64,000 nucleotides of DNA from JAJECS01 sp965243625 (GTDB lineage Bacteria > Chloroflexota > UBA11872): assembly GCA_965243625.1 (NCBI GenBank), contig CBDEVI010000002.1, forward strand, positions 1,302,001-1,366,000, read 5' to 3'. Under the pieces are notes generated by a model that was not told the DNA's origin, ran no database searches, and was given only the letters and a program-made list of their open reading frames with translations. Shown here in pieces: positions 33,938 through 42,913 of this stretch (positions are counted from its first letter, which is position 1; every line of letters starts with the position of its first letter). A program made the translations under genes and the position numbers.

Positions 33938-34627
33938 ATGTGGCGGGCAGTCTTAGTCGCGTTGGCGTTCGTGGCGCTCTTGGCCGCTTGTGGCGAAGGC
34001 ACAACGGAGTCAGCTGGATCGACGGAATCGACTAGATCGGCCGACGGGGGGCCCTACGACGCCTACCCGGCGATGGACAATATTCCCAAGGGTGAGCCCT
34101 GGGTGATCATTGCCACCAACCATGGGCGCATGAGCTTCGCGTTGTTCCATGAAGAGGCGCCGCTGGCCGTCAATAACTTCATCTTCCTCGCGAACGAGGG
34201 CTACTTCGACGACGTGACCTTCCATCGCCTGATTCCAGGATTCATGGTGCAAGGCGGCGATCCCAGCGGCACGGGCACGGGCGGACCGGGGTACAGCTTC
34301 GAGATCGAGCCGCCGCAGCGGCCCTACACCCGCGGCGGGCTGGCCATGGCCAACAAGGGCACGCCCGACTCCAACGGCTCCCAGTTCTTCATCATCCTGG
34401 ATGACCTCACGGACCAGGAGAGGCTGCCTCCGGACTTCACGCTCTTCGGTCAGCTCAAGGACGATCACAAACCGTCCGTCGCTACCCTGGAGAAGATCGA
34501 GGCGGTGCCGGTTGCCGAGGGATCTGACGGTGAGGGGTCCGTACCGCAGGAGGAAATCAAGATCCTGTCGGTCACCGTCGGGGCCAAGTTCGACGACGGC
34601 TGCTCGGCGACCTGGTCCGCCTGCTAG
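33938..34627 (+). CDS. Peptidyl-prolyl cis-trans isomerase, cyclophilin type, lipoprotein
   Basis: A 229-residue secreted prolyl isomerase. Start ATG 33938 (GTG 33935 possible), followed by MWRAVLVALAFVALLAAC, a lipobox signal that would anchor it outside the membrane. A Ser/Thr-rich linker leads to the cyclophilin domain. The family core reads TFHRLIPGFMVQGGDPSGTG and NGSQFFIIL, which include the catalytic arginine (FHR) and the substrate-binding QGGDP. The C-terminus ends in two cysteines (GCSATWSAC). It likely assists folding of secreted proteins. Confidence 0.9.
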   Translation: MWRAVLVALAFVALLAACGEGTTESAGSTESTRSADGGPYDAYPAMDNIPKGEPWVIIATNHGRMSFALFHEEAPLAVNNFIFLANEGYFDDVTFHRLIPGFMVQGGDPSGTGTGGPGYSFEIEPPQRPYTRGGLAMANKGTPDSNGSQFFIILDDLTDQERLPPDFTLFGQLKDDHKPSVATLEKIEAVPVAEGSDGEGSVPQEEIKILSVTVGAKFDDGCSATWSAC

Positions 34628-34823
34628 AACACAGCGCTGGTGACACCGGCCGCCCCGGGGCGCGTCCGCAATGAGGACGCGCGGCGGCGCGCCGGCCCAG
34701 GTAAGCCCACAGCGGAATCGGTAGCCGCGGCCGGCCTCTACCGGGCACCGTTGCCGATGCGCCGGTGATGCGGTCGCAGCGCGACCTGCGACCGGCGAGG
34801 GATGATTCGTCTCCGGCGCTGCC

Positions 34824-36065
34824 TCAGAGCACCGTCTTGGGCCGCTGCTTGGTCGGGTCCAAGAAGGGCACGCGCACCACCTCGGCGTCTACGGGACCGT
34901 CGTTCGGGAGGTGCACCTGGACCCGGGCGCCCCGCTTCCAGTGCGTGGGCGGCATGACCGCCAGGGCAATGTTGGACCCGACGTTCGGGGACCAGAACGC
35001 GCTGGTGACGTAGCCCACGTCGCGGCCGGCGTCAGCGTCCTTGACCAGGTAGAAGTCCTCGTTGTACCAGGTGATCGGCTCACCCCCGACCCTCAAGCCC
35101 ACGAGGCGCTGGGACACGCCCTCTTGCTTGATCCGGGACAGGGCGTCCTTGCCGATGAAGTCGGCCTTGGCCAGGTCCACCTGCCAGCCGAGCCGCACCT
35201 CGTAGGGATTGTTTTCGATGTCCATGTCCTGGCCGTAGGACAGGATGCCGGCCTCCAGCCGCCGGATGTGGCTCGGGGCGATGACGCGCAGGTTGAACTC
35301 CGCGCCCTGCTCCAGGATGTAGGGCCAGACGTCGTCGGCGTGGAGCATGGCGTCATGCAGGTAGATTTCGAAGCCGATCTCGGCGGAAAACCCGGTGCGC
35401 GAAATCGTCACCGCGTGCCCGTTCAGCGTCTCGTGCAGCAGGCCGTAGTAGGGGATCTGCCGCACGTGCGGGCCGAACATCTTCTCCAACAGGGGCGCCG
35501 ACTTGGGTCCCTGGATTTGCACCGGCGCCACGTCGATTTCGTTGATCTCGACGTCGTAGCCGGCGTTGGCATTGACGCCCTGCGCCCAGAGGAGCACGTC
35601 GGAATCGGAGATGCTGAACCAGAACTCGTCGTCGGCGACCCGCAGCAGCACCGGGTCGTTGATGATGCCGCCGTGCTGATTGCAGAGGATCACGTAGCGC
35701 GCCTGCATGGTCGGCAGCAGGGCGTGGACGTCGCGCGTGATCAGCAGGTTGACGAAGTCGGCGGCGTCCGGCCCCTTGACCTGGATCTGACGCTCGACCG
35801 CCACGTCCCACATGCTGACGTGCTCGGTGAGATAGCGGTATTCCTCGAGGAGTCCGCCGTCCTCGGGCTTGATGTAGGCGCGTGGGTGGTACATGTGGTT
35901 GTAGGTCGTGTACGCCCAGCATCCAGCGGCCTTCGACAGGTGCCACCAAGGCGATTTTCTGATCCGGGTCGAAATGAGTATTCGCGCGTCGCTGTTCCCG
36001 CTCTGCCGCAGGTTGATGGGCACCCGACGCGGCTTGAGTCCGTCGATCACCAGCGTTTGCGTCAC
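34824..36065 (-). CDS. Aminomethyltransferase-family protein, DmdA-like
   Basis: A 413-residue folate-binding GcvT-fold enzyme. It reads STRIRKSPWWHLSKAAGCWAY, YNHMYHPRAY, EHVSMWDVAVERQIQVKG and WFSISDSDVLLWA. These segments match the layout I recall of DMSP demethylase DmdA rather than glycine-cleavage GcvT. Both transfer a one-carbon unit to tetrahydrofolate. The C-terminal barrel (VGYVTSAFWSPNVGSNIALA) is typical of the superfamily. It lies 199 nt downstream of a dimethylglycine dehydrogenase-like gene on the same strand, so it may act on an N- or S-methyl compound. True DMSP activity is not established. Confidence 0.75.
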   Translation of the reverse strand: MTQTLVIDGLKPRRVPINLRQSGNSDARILISTRIRKSPWWHLSKAAGCWAYTTYNHMYHPRAYIKPEDGGLLEEYRYLTEHVSMWDVAVERQIQVKGPDAADFVNLLITRDVHALLPTMQARYVILCNQHGGIINDPVLLRVADDEFWFSISDSDVLLWAQGVNANAGYDVEINEIDVAPVQIQGPKSAPLLEKMFGPHVRQIPYYGLLHETLNGHAVTISRTGFSAEIGFEIYLHDAMLHADDVWPYILEQGAEFNLRVIAPSHIRRLEAGILSYGQDMDIENNPYEVRLGWQVDLAKADFIGKDALSRIKQEGVSQRLVGLRVGGEPITWYNEDFYLVKDADAGRDVGYVTSAFWSPNVGSNIALAVMPPTHWKRGARVQVHLPNDGPVDAEVVRVPFLDPTKQRPKTVL

Positions 36066-36264
36066 CTCGGGACCTCCAGTCGCTCCTGCTCGGCGAACCG
36101 ACGCGGCACGTGGTACGTCGAGAGCACCGGGCGCCTCATTGTGATTCGGGCGAAGGCCAGATTCCAGATCATCTCCAACCTGGAGCCGCGCTGGGCTCTC
36201 TCACCTCGCGCATTGCCTCGCGCGGCCATGCGGTCGCTCGCAACACAGTGGGAACCGGCGCCGC

Positions 36265-38733
36265 TCACGCCTTCATCCGCCTGCCGTCCGGATCGTAGAG
36301 CGGATCGCGCGCCACCGTCGCGGGCAGTCGCTCGCCGAAGTAGAGGACATCGACGTTGGTTCCCGCCGCGGCATGGGTGATGGGCAGATAGCCGTACACG
36401 ATGCCGCGGCCGATGGAGTGGCCGTAGTTCGCGCTGGTCGCGTAACCCAGCACGCGATCGCCGTCCAGGATGGGCTCCTTGCCCATGACCACGCGGTCGG
36501 GGTCGTCGAGCGTCAGGCAGCACAGCCGTCGCGTCAGGCCCTGCGTCCTAGCGTCGCGGAGCGCCTGCTTGCCGGTGAATTCGCTCTTCCGCATCCGCAC
36601 GGCGAATCCCAGGCCCGCCTCGTAGGGGTTGTACTCGGTGTGAATGTCGTTGCCCCACAGCCGATAGCCCTTCTCCAGCCGCAGCGAGTCGAACGCGCCG
36701 CCGCCCGCCGCAATCAGGCCGAACGGCCCGCCCGCGTCCCAGAGCGCGTCCCACAGCGCGAGGCCCTGCTCGGCGGGCGCGTAGATCTCCCACCCAAGCT
36801 CACCCACGTATGAGATGCGCAGCGCGAGCGACGGAACTGCGCCCACCGTGAGGGGCCTCGCGGTCAGGTAGGGGAATCCGGCGTCGCTCACGTCTTCGTC
36901 GCAGACTCGACGCAAGACGTCGCGGGCCCTCGGTCCCCACAGGCCCACGCAACATCGCTCCGAGGAGACCTCGGCCACGCGCACCGAGCCGTCCTCCGGC
37001 AGATGCGAGCGAATCCAGTCCAGGTCGTGCGGTCCCGTGGAACCGGCGGTGACCACCAGGAATCGCTCCGGGCCGAGCCGCGTGACCGTGAGGTCGCACT
37101 TGATGCCGCCGCGCGGCGTGAGCATGGGGGTGTAGGTGATCGACCCGACGGGCTTGTCCATCCGATTCGTCGCGAGTCGCTGCAGCGCTCCAAGCGCGCC
37201 GGGGCCGGTCACCTCGAACTTTGCGAATGGGCTGAGGTCGAATAGGGCCGCGCGTTCACGGGTGGCCACATGCTCGGCCGCCACCGTGGGCGACCACTCA
37301 CGCGCCTCCCAGCCGGAGCGCGATGCGCCGCTGACGGTGAGCGAGTCCAGCAGGTTCCGGTTGGCGTCATACCACTGGGGGCGCTCCCACCCGGCGCTCT
37401 CGAAGAAGACGGCTCCGAGCTCCCGTTGCCGCTCGACGAATGGCGTCAGGCGGATGTTGCGGGGACTGGCCAGCTGCTGGCGCGGGTGAATGATGTCGTA
37501 GACCTCGCGGTACTGCTGCCCGGCGCGCTCCCGCACATAGGGGCGACTCGCCGCGTGGGGGTGAAAGCGCCGGATGTCGCATTCGCGAAGGTCGACCGTC
37601 GGCTCGCCGTTCGCGATCCACTCGGCCACCGCCTTGCCGACACCGCCCGCATGGGTGATCCAGACGGCCTGGGCCGACCAGAATCCGGGCAGTTGGAGCG
37701 ATTCGCCGAGCACGGGAAAGCCGTCGGTGGTGAACGAGAACATGCCGTTGAGCGTTCGCGTCAAGCCCGCGCTCTTCAGGCTGGGAATCACTTCCCGCGC
37801 CGCGGCCATCCCGCGCTCGAAGTGCTCCGGCGCGAACGGCCGCTCGGCCGGCGGGATGGGGCCGTGCCCGTGTTTGCGGATGTCGTCCGCGTCGACCAGG
37901 AGCGGTTCGTGGAGATAGGAGCCGATGCCCAGGGCCTCGCCGACTTGGCGGAAGTACAGCGCTTTGTCCTGGTGGCGCACGATCGGCAGGGAGATCTCAT
38001 CGGTGCTGCCGGCCAGGTCGGGGAGTGGCGTGCTGACGGCGTAGAGGTGCTGCATGGGCGAGAGCGGAATCGGTACGCCGGCCAAACCGCCGAGCCGCGG
38101 CGCCCAGATGCCGACGGCGGAGACCACCAAGTCCGTCTCAATGTCACCGTGCGAGGTATGTACGCCGGCAATGCGGCCATTGGCGATCCTGAAGCCGGTC
38201 ACCTCGACGTGGCCATGGAGGGACGCGCCGTGCCGCTCCGCCTCGCGCGCCATCGCCTCCGCCGGCCGGGTCGCCTGCGTCTGGATGTCCGACGGGACGT
38301 ACATGGCCCCGAGGATGCGCTCGGATAGCAGCGGAAAAAGACCTCGCGCGTCGGCGGCGCTAAGCAGGTGGGCCTCCACGCCCCAGCTCAAGCCATACCC
38401 GACCTTGCGCTTGAGGTCGGCGAGCCGCTCGGGCGTCCAGGCCACCTCCAGGCTGCCGACGGTCTTTGCGCAGGCAACGCCGTCGAGCTCCATCCGCGTC
38501 CAAAGATCGACGGTGTGTTGCGCGAAGCTCGTCATGGTCTTGGAGGCGTTGATCTGAAACACGAGTCCGGGCGCGTGCGACGTGGAGCCGCCGGTCTCGA
38601 ACAGCGGCCCCTGGTCCACGACCACGATGTCCCGCCAGCCAAGCTGCGTGAGGTGGTAGGCCACGCTGCACCCGGCGATGCCGGCGCCAACGATGACCGC
38701 CCGGGCGTGTTGCGGCAGCGTGAGGTCAGGCAT
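36265..38733 (-). CDS. Dimethylglycine/sarcosine dehydrogenase-like FAD oxidoreductase fused to GcvT domain
   Basis: An 822-residue two-part enzyme. The N-terminal FAD domain has VIVGAGIAGCSVAYHLTQLG (residues 13-32) and TGGSTSHAPGLVF, whose H53 corresponds to the histidine that binds FAD covalently in dimethylglycine dehydrogenase. From about residue 440 a GcvT/folate-binding region follows, with FDLSPFAKFEVTGPGAL, ISYVGELGWEIYAP and RLEKGYRLWGNDI. The enzyme oxidatively demethylates an N-methyl amine and passes the formyl unit to tetrahydrofolate. It starts 40 nt after the PhyH stop. Confidence 0.88.
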   Translation of the reverse strand: MPDLTLPQHARAVIVGAGIAGCSVAYHLTQLGWRDIVVVDQGPLFETGGSTSHAPGLVFQINASKTMTSFAQHTVDLWTRMELDGVACAKTVGSLEVAWTPERLADLKRKVGYGLSWGVEAHLLSAADARGLFPLLSERILGAMYVPSDIQTQATRPAEAMAREAERHGASLHGHVEVTGFRIANGRIAGVHTSHGDIETDLVVSAVGIWAPRLGGLAGVPIPLSPMQHLYAVSTPLPDLAGSTDEISLPIVRHQDKALYFRQVGEALGIGSYLHEPLLVDADDIRKHGHGPIPPAERPFAPEHFERGMAAAREVIPSLKSAGLTRTLNGMFSFTTDGFPVLGESLQLPGFWSAQAVWITHAGGVGKAVAEWIANGEPTVDLRECDIRRFHPHAASRPYVRERAGQQYREVYDIIHPRQQLASPRNIRLTPFVERQRELGAVFFESAGWERPQWYDANRNLLDSLTVSGASRSGWEAREWSPTVAAEHVATRERAALFDLSPFAKFEVTGPGALGALQRLATNRMDKPVGSITYTPMLTPRGGIKCDLTVTRLGPERFLVVTAGSTGPHDLDWIRSHLPEDGSVRVAEVSSERCCVGLWGPRARDVLRRVCDEDVSDAGFPYLTARPLTVGAVPSLALRISYVGELGWEIYAPAEQGLALWDALWDAGGPFGLIAAGGGAFDSLRLEKGYRLWGNDIHTEYNPYEAGLGFAVRMRKSEFTGKQALRDARTQGLTRRLCCLTLDDPDRVVMGKEPILDGDRVLGYATSANYGHSIGRGIVYGYLPITHAAAGTNVDVLYFGERLPATVARDPLYDPDGRRMKA

Positions 38734-38773
38734 GTGGGTCTACCGATTCAGGCGCCGGTTGCGCAGACCCTTC

Positions 38774-39637
38774 CTAGTATTCATACCGCGCGGCGAGCTC
38801 CGGCTGATGTTCGGTGAGCCACGCTCGGAGGGGAACGGTTTCGTCGGTTATCTCCATGCGGCTGCCGGCGACTTCAATTATGTCTAGTAGCTGACGGCGG
38901 ACAGGATCCGCGATGTTTCGCGCGTCGTGTCCTGGCGGCAGCACGTTGTCCGAGTGCAACCAGCGATAGGCATAGGCGAAAAACAGGACCTTGCGCGTGA
39001 GCTTGGAGTAGTTGGGACTGCCGCTATGCCACACGCGCGCATCGAAGATCAACGCGTCACCGGCGCGCAGGAGCACCGGCTCCGCCCCTGGAATGTGACC
39101 GCCGTCCCCCGGCTTGACACCGATGCTCCGCCGCCGATGACTTCCGGGTACCAGCCAGAAGTTGCCCATGTCCGGTTTGCTGACATCGGTAAGGAAGTAG
39201 CCGACCTTCAACGACAGCCGCGCCGGGATCTCCAGCTCGGGCATGTCAAGCGTGCGGCGGCCATTGTCTTGGTGCCAGCCCCCGGGTCCTCGCGGCCCCT
39301 CGCGCGGCTCCGGCGGCGTGAGCATGAGGTGCGTGTTGAGCAGGAAGATGTTCCAGCCCAAGATTCCCCACACCTTGGGAAACGTCGTCGGGTGGTCGAT
39401 GAGGTCCACGAATGCGGGATCGAGCCCAACCGCGTTCAAGTGCTGCACCCGGTCGGTGACCCCGGCGTAGGTCGCCGGGGCTACGAGCCGACCGTCACGG
39501 TGGAGCCGGTCGACGACGTCGACCAGCTCGGCGGCGTGCTCGCGGCTCAGCGCGCCTTCGACGCGCAGATACCCGTCGCGCTCGAAGGCCTCGTGTTCCT
39601 CCGCGGTCAGCGCGTGGGCCAGGCAGTTGGCGTCCAC
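38774..39637 (-). CDS. Phytanoyl-CoA dioxygenase (PhyH) family protein
   Basis: A 287-residue Fe(II)/2-oxoglutarate oxygenase. N-terminal FERDGYLRVEGALSREHA is the family signature. The iron ligands are GGWHQDNGR (H122, D124) and FDARVWHSGSPN (H204). WLVPGSHRRRSIG lies between, as usual. The likely role is hydroxylation of a small methylated compound that the neighbouring dehydrogenase then demethylates; this is inference from gene order. It lies 58 nt downstream of the GNAT gene. Confidence 0.86.
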   Translation of the reverse strand: MDANCLAHALTAEEHEAFERDGYLRVEGALSREHAAELVDVVDRLHRDGRLVAPATYAGVTDRVQHLNAVGLDPAFVDLIDHPTTFPKVWGILGWNIFLLNTHLMLTPPEPREGPRGPGGWHQDNGRRTLDMPELEIPARLSLKVGYFLTDVSKPDMGNFWLVPGSHRRRSIGVKPGDGGHIPGAEPVLLRAGDALIFDARVWHSGSPNYSKLTRKVLFFAYAYRWLHSDNVLPPGHDARNIADPVRRQLLDIIEVAGSRMEITDETVPLRAWLTEHQPELAARYEY

Positions 39638-39695
39638 CGTTTGGCCTCCAAAGCACGAGCCCTTAACGCGAACCTAGCACGAGAATCGGGCGCCT

Positions 39696-40259
39696 TTAGG
39701 CCGAGTCTCCGCACGCCCGTTCCCACTCCTTGCGCAGGATTCCGTAGTAGGCAAAGTCCACGTGTCCCTCCCGCGCCTTGTGGCGGCCCCGCAGCACGCC
39801 TTCGCGCGTCATGCCCAGCTTCTCCATGACGCGCCATGACTGACGGTTCTTCACGTCCGACTCCGCGAAGACCTTGTGCAGGCCGAGTCGCTCGAATCCC
39901 CAGTCGATGACGGCCCGCCCGGCCTCCGGCACGATGCCGCGGCCCCACATCTCGCGGGCCAATGCGTAGCCCATCTCTGCGGTCTCGTGCCGCACGTTGA
40001 TGTGCAGGCCGATGCTGCCAACCACGCGTTGCTCCCAGACGATGGCGAACATGGCCTCGTCGGACCAATCGTCGAGAATCCGACGCGCCACGTACTCCTC
40101 CGCGTCGTGGCGCGTGTAGGGCTGGGGCAGGTCGAGAAAGCGCGCAAGCTCGGGATCCGAGGCGTAGGCCAGCACGTCGTCGACGTCACCGGCTTCGAAC
40201 GGCCGCAGGAGCAGTCGCTCGGTGGTCAACTCGACGCGGTCGTGCGGTTCGTGACTCAT
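39696..40259 (-). CDS. GNAT-family acetyltransferase, RimJ/RimL-like
   Basis: A 187-residue acetyltransferase starting at the ATG at 40257-40259 (MSHEPHDRVELTTERLLLRPF). TERLLLRPFEAGDVDDV is the hallmark of the RimJ/RimL group. The acetyl-CoA site reads MGYALAREMWGRGIVPEAGRAVI, followed by GLHKVFAESDVKNRQSWRVMEKLG. The group acetylates ribosomal protein N-termini or small amines. First gene of the PhyH/dimethylglycine dehydrogenase/DmdA-like cluster by position, though its link to the pathway is unclear. Confidence 0.86.
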   Translation of the reverse strand: MSHEPHDRVELTTERLLLRPFEAGDVDDVLAYASDPELARFLDLPQPYTRHDAEEYVARRILDDWSDEAMFAIVWEQRVVGSIGLHINVRHETAEMGYALAREMWGRGIVPEAGRAVIDWGFERLGLHKVFAESDVKNRQSWRVMEKLGMTREGVLRGRHKAREGHVDFAYYGILRKEWERACGDSA

Positions 40260-40527
40260 CGCATCATTGCCGGGTAGTGGTGTCGACTCCGGTCGTCCGC
40301 CGCGCCAGTTCCCACGAACCAAGCTTACCGGTGCGGGGATTGGCCCCATCCGCCGACTCGAATCGAAACACGATGCGGGAATCGCCAAGTGGATCCGGCG
40401 TCGTGCAGGCGCGGTTCTCCACCACGCGACGCCATGGCGCATCGCCGGACGCCCACCGTAATTGCCGCCATCCGACCCGAAATCTAGACTCCCCGACGGG
40501 CTTTGCCGGAGCTCGAGCGGGCGGAGG

Positions 40528-42840
40528 ATGAATGCCGTGGGCGCAATCAAGCGGCTGAGCCTTGCGGCTATGCTCGGCGCCCTGATCACGGCGCTCACGC
40601 CGTCGGTCGGCGCCCTGGAGTGCGAGGGCATTCCCCTCCGCGACGGCTGCCTGTTCACCGTCACCGGCGCCGATACGCCCGACCCCGACGACGGCTTCGC
40701 CGTCACCAACGCCTACGACGTGCCCATGTGGGACTTCGTCAGGAACCGCGACCGCGACGCGCTGGGCTATCCCATCAGCCAGCGCTGGACCGATGGACCC
40801 TTCACCCTCCAAGCCTTCCAGAAGGTGATCCTGCAGTGGGACCCCAACAAACAGCGAATGAACTACTACAACACTCTCGACGCCCTGGCCAATCGCTACC
40901 CGGAGGTCGAGCTGCCGTTCGTGCCGAGCCATCAGGTTCTGGCGGAGGACCAAGGCGCCGGCTTTGGAGCGATCATCCGCAACCATCTGGCCCTCCTCGA
41001 CCAGAACGAGACGATCAAGGCGCGATTTCTTGCGGAACCGGACTGGCTCAACCTCTACGGCCTCCCCATCCGCTATGAGGAGCGCGAAGTCGACGGCAAT
41101 CCCCAAGGGGTCCAGATGCTGCGCACCCAGCGGACGGTGTTCGTGGTCTGGAACGTCCCGGCGCCGGGAATCACGGTCGGGCGCGTCAACCTGCAGAACG
41201 TCCCTGATAAGGTGAAGCGCCTCGGCAACGTGATCATTCCCGACCACGCCAAGGCGCCGGTGGATGAGCGAAGCCCCGAGATCGTTGCCGCGAAGGCTAG
41301 AGCTGCAATCTATTCGCTGCTCTGGGCCGCTTACGTAGATTCGCCTATCGAGCAAAAGGCCATCGATCGACTCGAAGCAATCGCCAGTTTTTCCCCGGAA
41401 GTCTTATCGCTTCTAATGCACGATCGCTTCGACATCTCATCTAGATCAGGGGTCATCCGTGATCTCTATCACCTCCTGAATCAACCCCCAACCGAGCAAA
41501 CCCTCGACTCGCTCGATCTAGTCTTTCGAATTGCGTCCCTCCCATGGGTCCAAGACGGCATCACGGCCGACGAGCAACTACCGGTCCGAATCCTCTCCGA
41601 TAGCTCGTTCCTGATTCCGGCATATGTCGAGGCGGTGCTGCAACGCGACTGGCTGCACGATGGAATCAACGGTACTGAGGTCCGATTCCTTGATCAAACA
41701 TACGGGAGCCTTTACGTCAAAGTTTCGAATCCACCAACACGCGAGCACATTGGTAGGATCATGGCCCAACTTGTCGCCATGCCCTATATGGACACAATCG
41801 AAGGGTATGAAGCCGATGTCTTCCCAAACTTGGAGCTCGCATATTCGCTCCGAGCTTCCGAAGGCAGCGAACGCGTCACCGCACAGGGAGTCGTCGTGAC
41901 ACATCTCACCTCGAATCTCGACGCACTGGAAGGCGTTGTGTCATATCTGACCTCCAAAGGCGGCCTCACGGATGAACAGACGCGCGTCATCGACCTGATG
42001 ACCAAATTCGGCAGACTTCGTGACAGCATCACGAACTTGCACGATCCGACACAGATCGATCCTTACCTCGCCGATCCGGCCAGCCTGGGCATCACCATTG
42101 AGGGCCGCGAAATATCTCTGCCACTCGCCGGACCGACGCTTCTCCTCATCGTCCGAGACGTGCAAGCACATCCGCAGACCATGAATACGCTGGAACATGC
42201 CGTACGTTTGGTCGAAGGCACGATGGGGGAGCCATTCCCCACGAACGCCGTCCTCATGCTTGTGTCGGAAGGATTCTATGGATCGGCAGCCGTACCCGAA
42301 TTCACCATTTCTCCGTTCGTAGTGAGCGCCGCGTCTACGCTCACTCTTGGCGAAGAAATAATGGTTCATGAATTGGGACATTTCTATTGGGATGCAGGAC
42401 CGAAGTGGATCACCGAAGGCGGCGCCACATTCATGGAGTTTATTCACGGCTATCGGGATCAGGAGTTCTTGCCCACACTCGTTGATCAATGTACTGCCGA
42501 TGGAATTGCAAACATCACCGGACAAGAGAACCGACTCGAGCAGTGCAACTATTGGCTAGGCGCGGCACTGTTCTTGAATCTGCACAATGAGCTAGGCAGT
42601 GAGACGTTCTTTGCCAGCTTTCGCCGATTATATCGTTCACTTGCATTGGTAAAGAGCTCCTACCTGAGGTCTGTAGATGAAGAAACGAACTTTTGGCACC
42701 CATTTGAGTGTGACTATTGCGACGGCGTGAATCCCGGCTTGTACCATTTGCGGCGTGCGTTTGTAGATGAAAACTCGCCAGAGGCCGCGGCGATTGCCGA
42801 AGCCATCATTTTGCGCTGGTACTACGGCGGATACCGGTAG
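40528..42840 (+). CDS. Secreted zinc metallopeptidase with variable C-terminal half (paralog of 45163 gene)
   Basis: A 770-residue exported protein from ATG 40528, signal AAMLGALITALTPSVGA. The N-terminal half has a cysteine pair (CEGIPLRDGC) and a module MWDFV...LGYPISQRWTDGPFTLQAFQK. The first ~250 residues match the paralog at roughly 85-90%, up to KAPVDER; after that point (nt ~41275) identity collapses and the DNA becomes more AT-rich. The C-terminal half contains HELGHFYWDAGPKWITEGG: zinc-binding H614-E-x-x-H618 and a probable third ligand E630. It therefore appears to be an active peptidase-MA type exoprotease. Confidence 0.75.
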   Translation: MNAVGAIKRLSLAAMLGALITALTPSVGALECEGIPLRDGCLFTVTGADTPDPDDGFAVTNAYDVPMWDFVRNRDRDALGYPISQRWTDGPFTLQAFQKVILQWDPNKQRMNYYNTLDALANRYPEVELPFVPSHQVLAEDQGAGFGAIIRNHLALLDQNETIKARFLAEPDWLNLYGLPIRYEEREVDGNPQGVQMLRTQRTVFVVWNVPAPGITVGRVNLQNVPDKVKRLGNVIIPDHAKAPVDERSPEIVAAKARAAIYSLLWAAYVDSPIEQKAIDRLEAIASFSPEVLSLLMHDRFDISSRSGVIRDLYHLLNQPPTEQTLDSLDLVFRIASLPWVQDGITADEQLPVRILSDSSFLIPAYVEAVLQRDWLHDGINGTEVRFLDQTYGSLYVKVSNPPTREHIGRIMAQLVAMPYMDTIEGYEADVFPNLELAYSLRASEGSERVTAQGVVVTHLTSNLDALEGVVSYLTSKGGLTDEQTRVIDLMTKFGRLRDSITNLHDPTQIDPYLADPASLGITIEGREISLPLAGPTLLLIVRDVQAHPQTMNTLEHAVRLVEGTMGEPFPTNAVLMLVSEGFYGSAAVPEFTISPFVVSAASTLTLGEEIMVHELGHFYWDAGPKWITEGGATFMEFIHGYRDQEFLPTLVDQCTADGIANITGQENRLEQCNYWLGAALFLNLHNELGSETFFASFRRLYRSLALVKSSYLRSVDEETNFWHPFECDYCDGVNPGLYHLRRAFVDENSPEAAAIAEAIILRWYYGGYR

Positions 42841-42913
42841 TGGGTCGATAGGATCGCGGCCGAAGCGGAAGCCGTTCGGTCCTCCGCTCTATCGGCCTTC
42901 CAGTCCTGGCACA

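Noticed and set aside
40264..41355. Long minus-strand frame opposite the first metallopeptidase
   Set aside because: The plus-strand frame has a signal peptide, paralogy and a zinc motif; the reverse frame is a codon-bias shadow.
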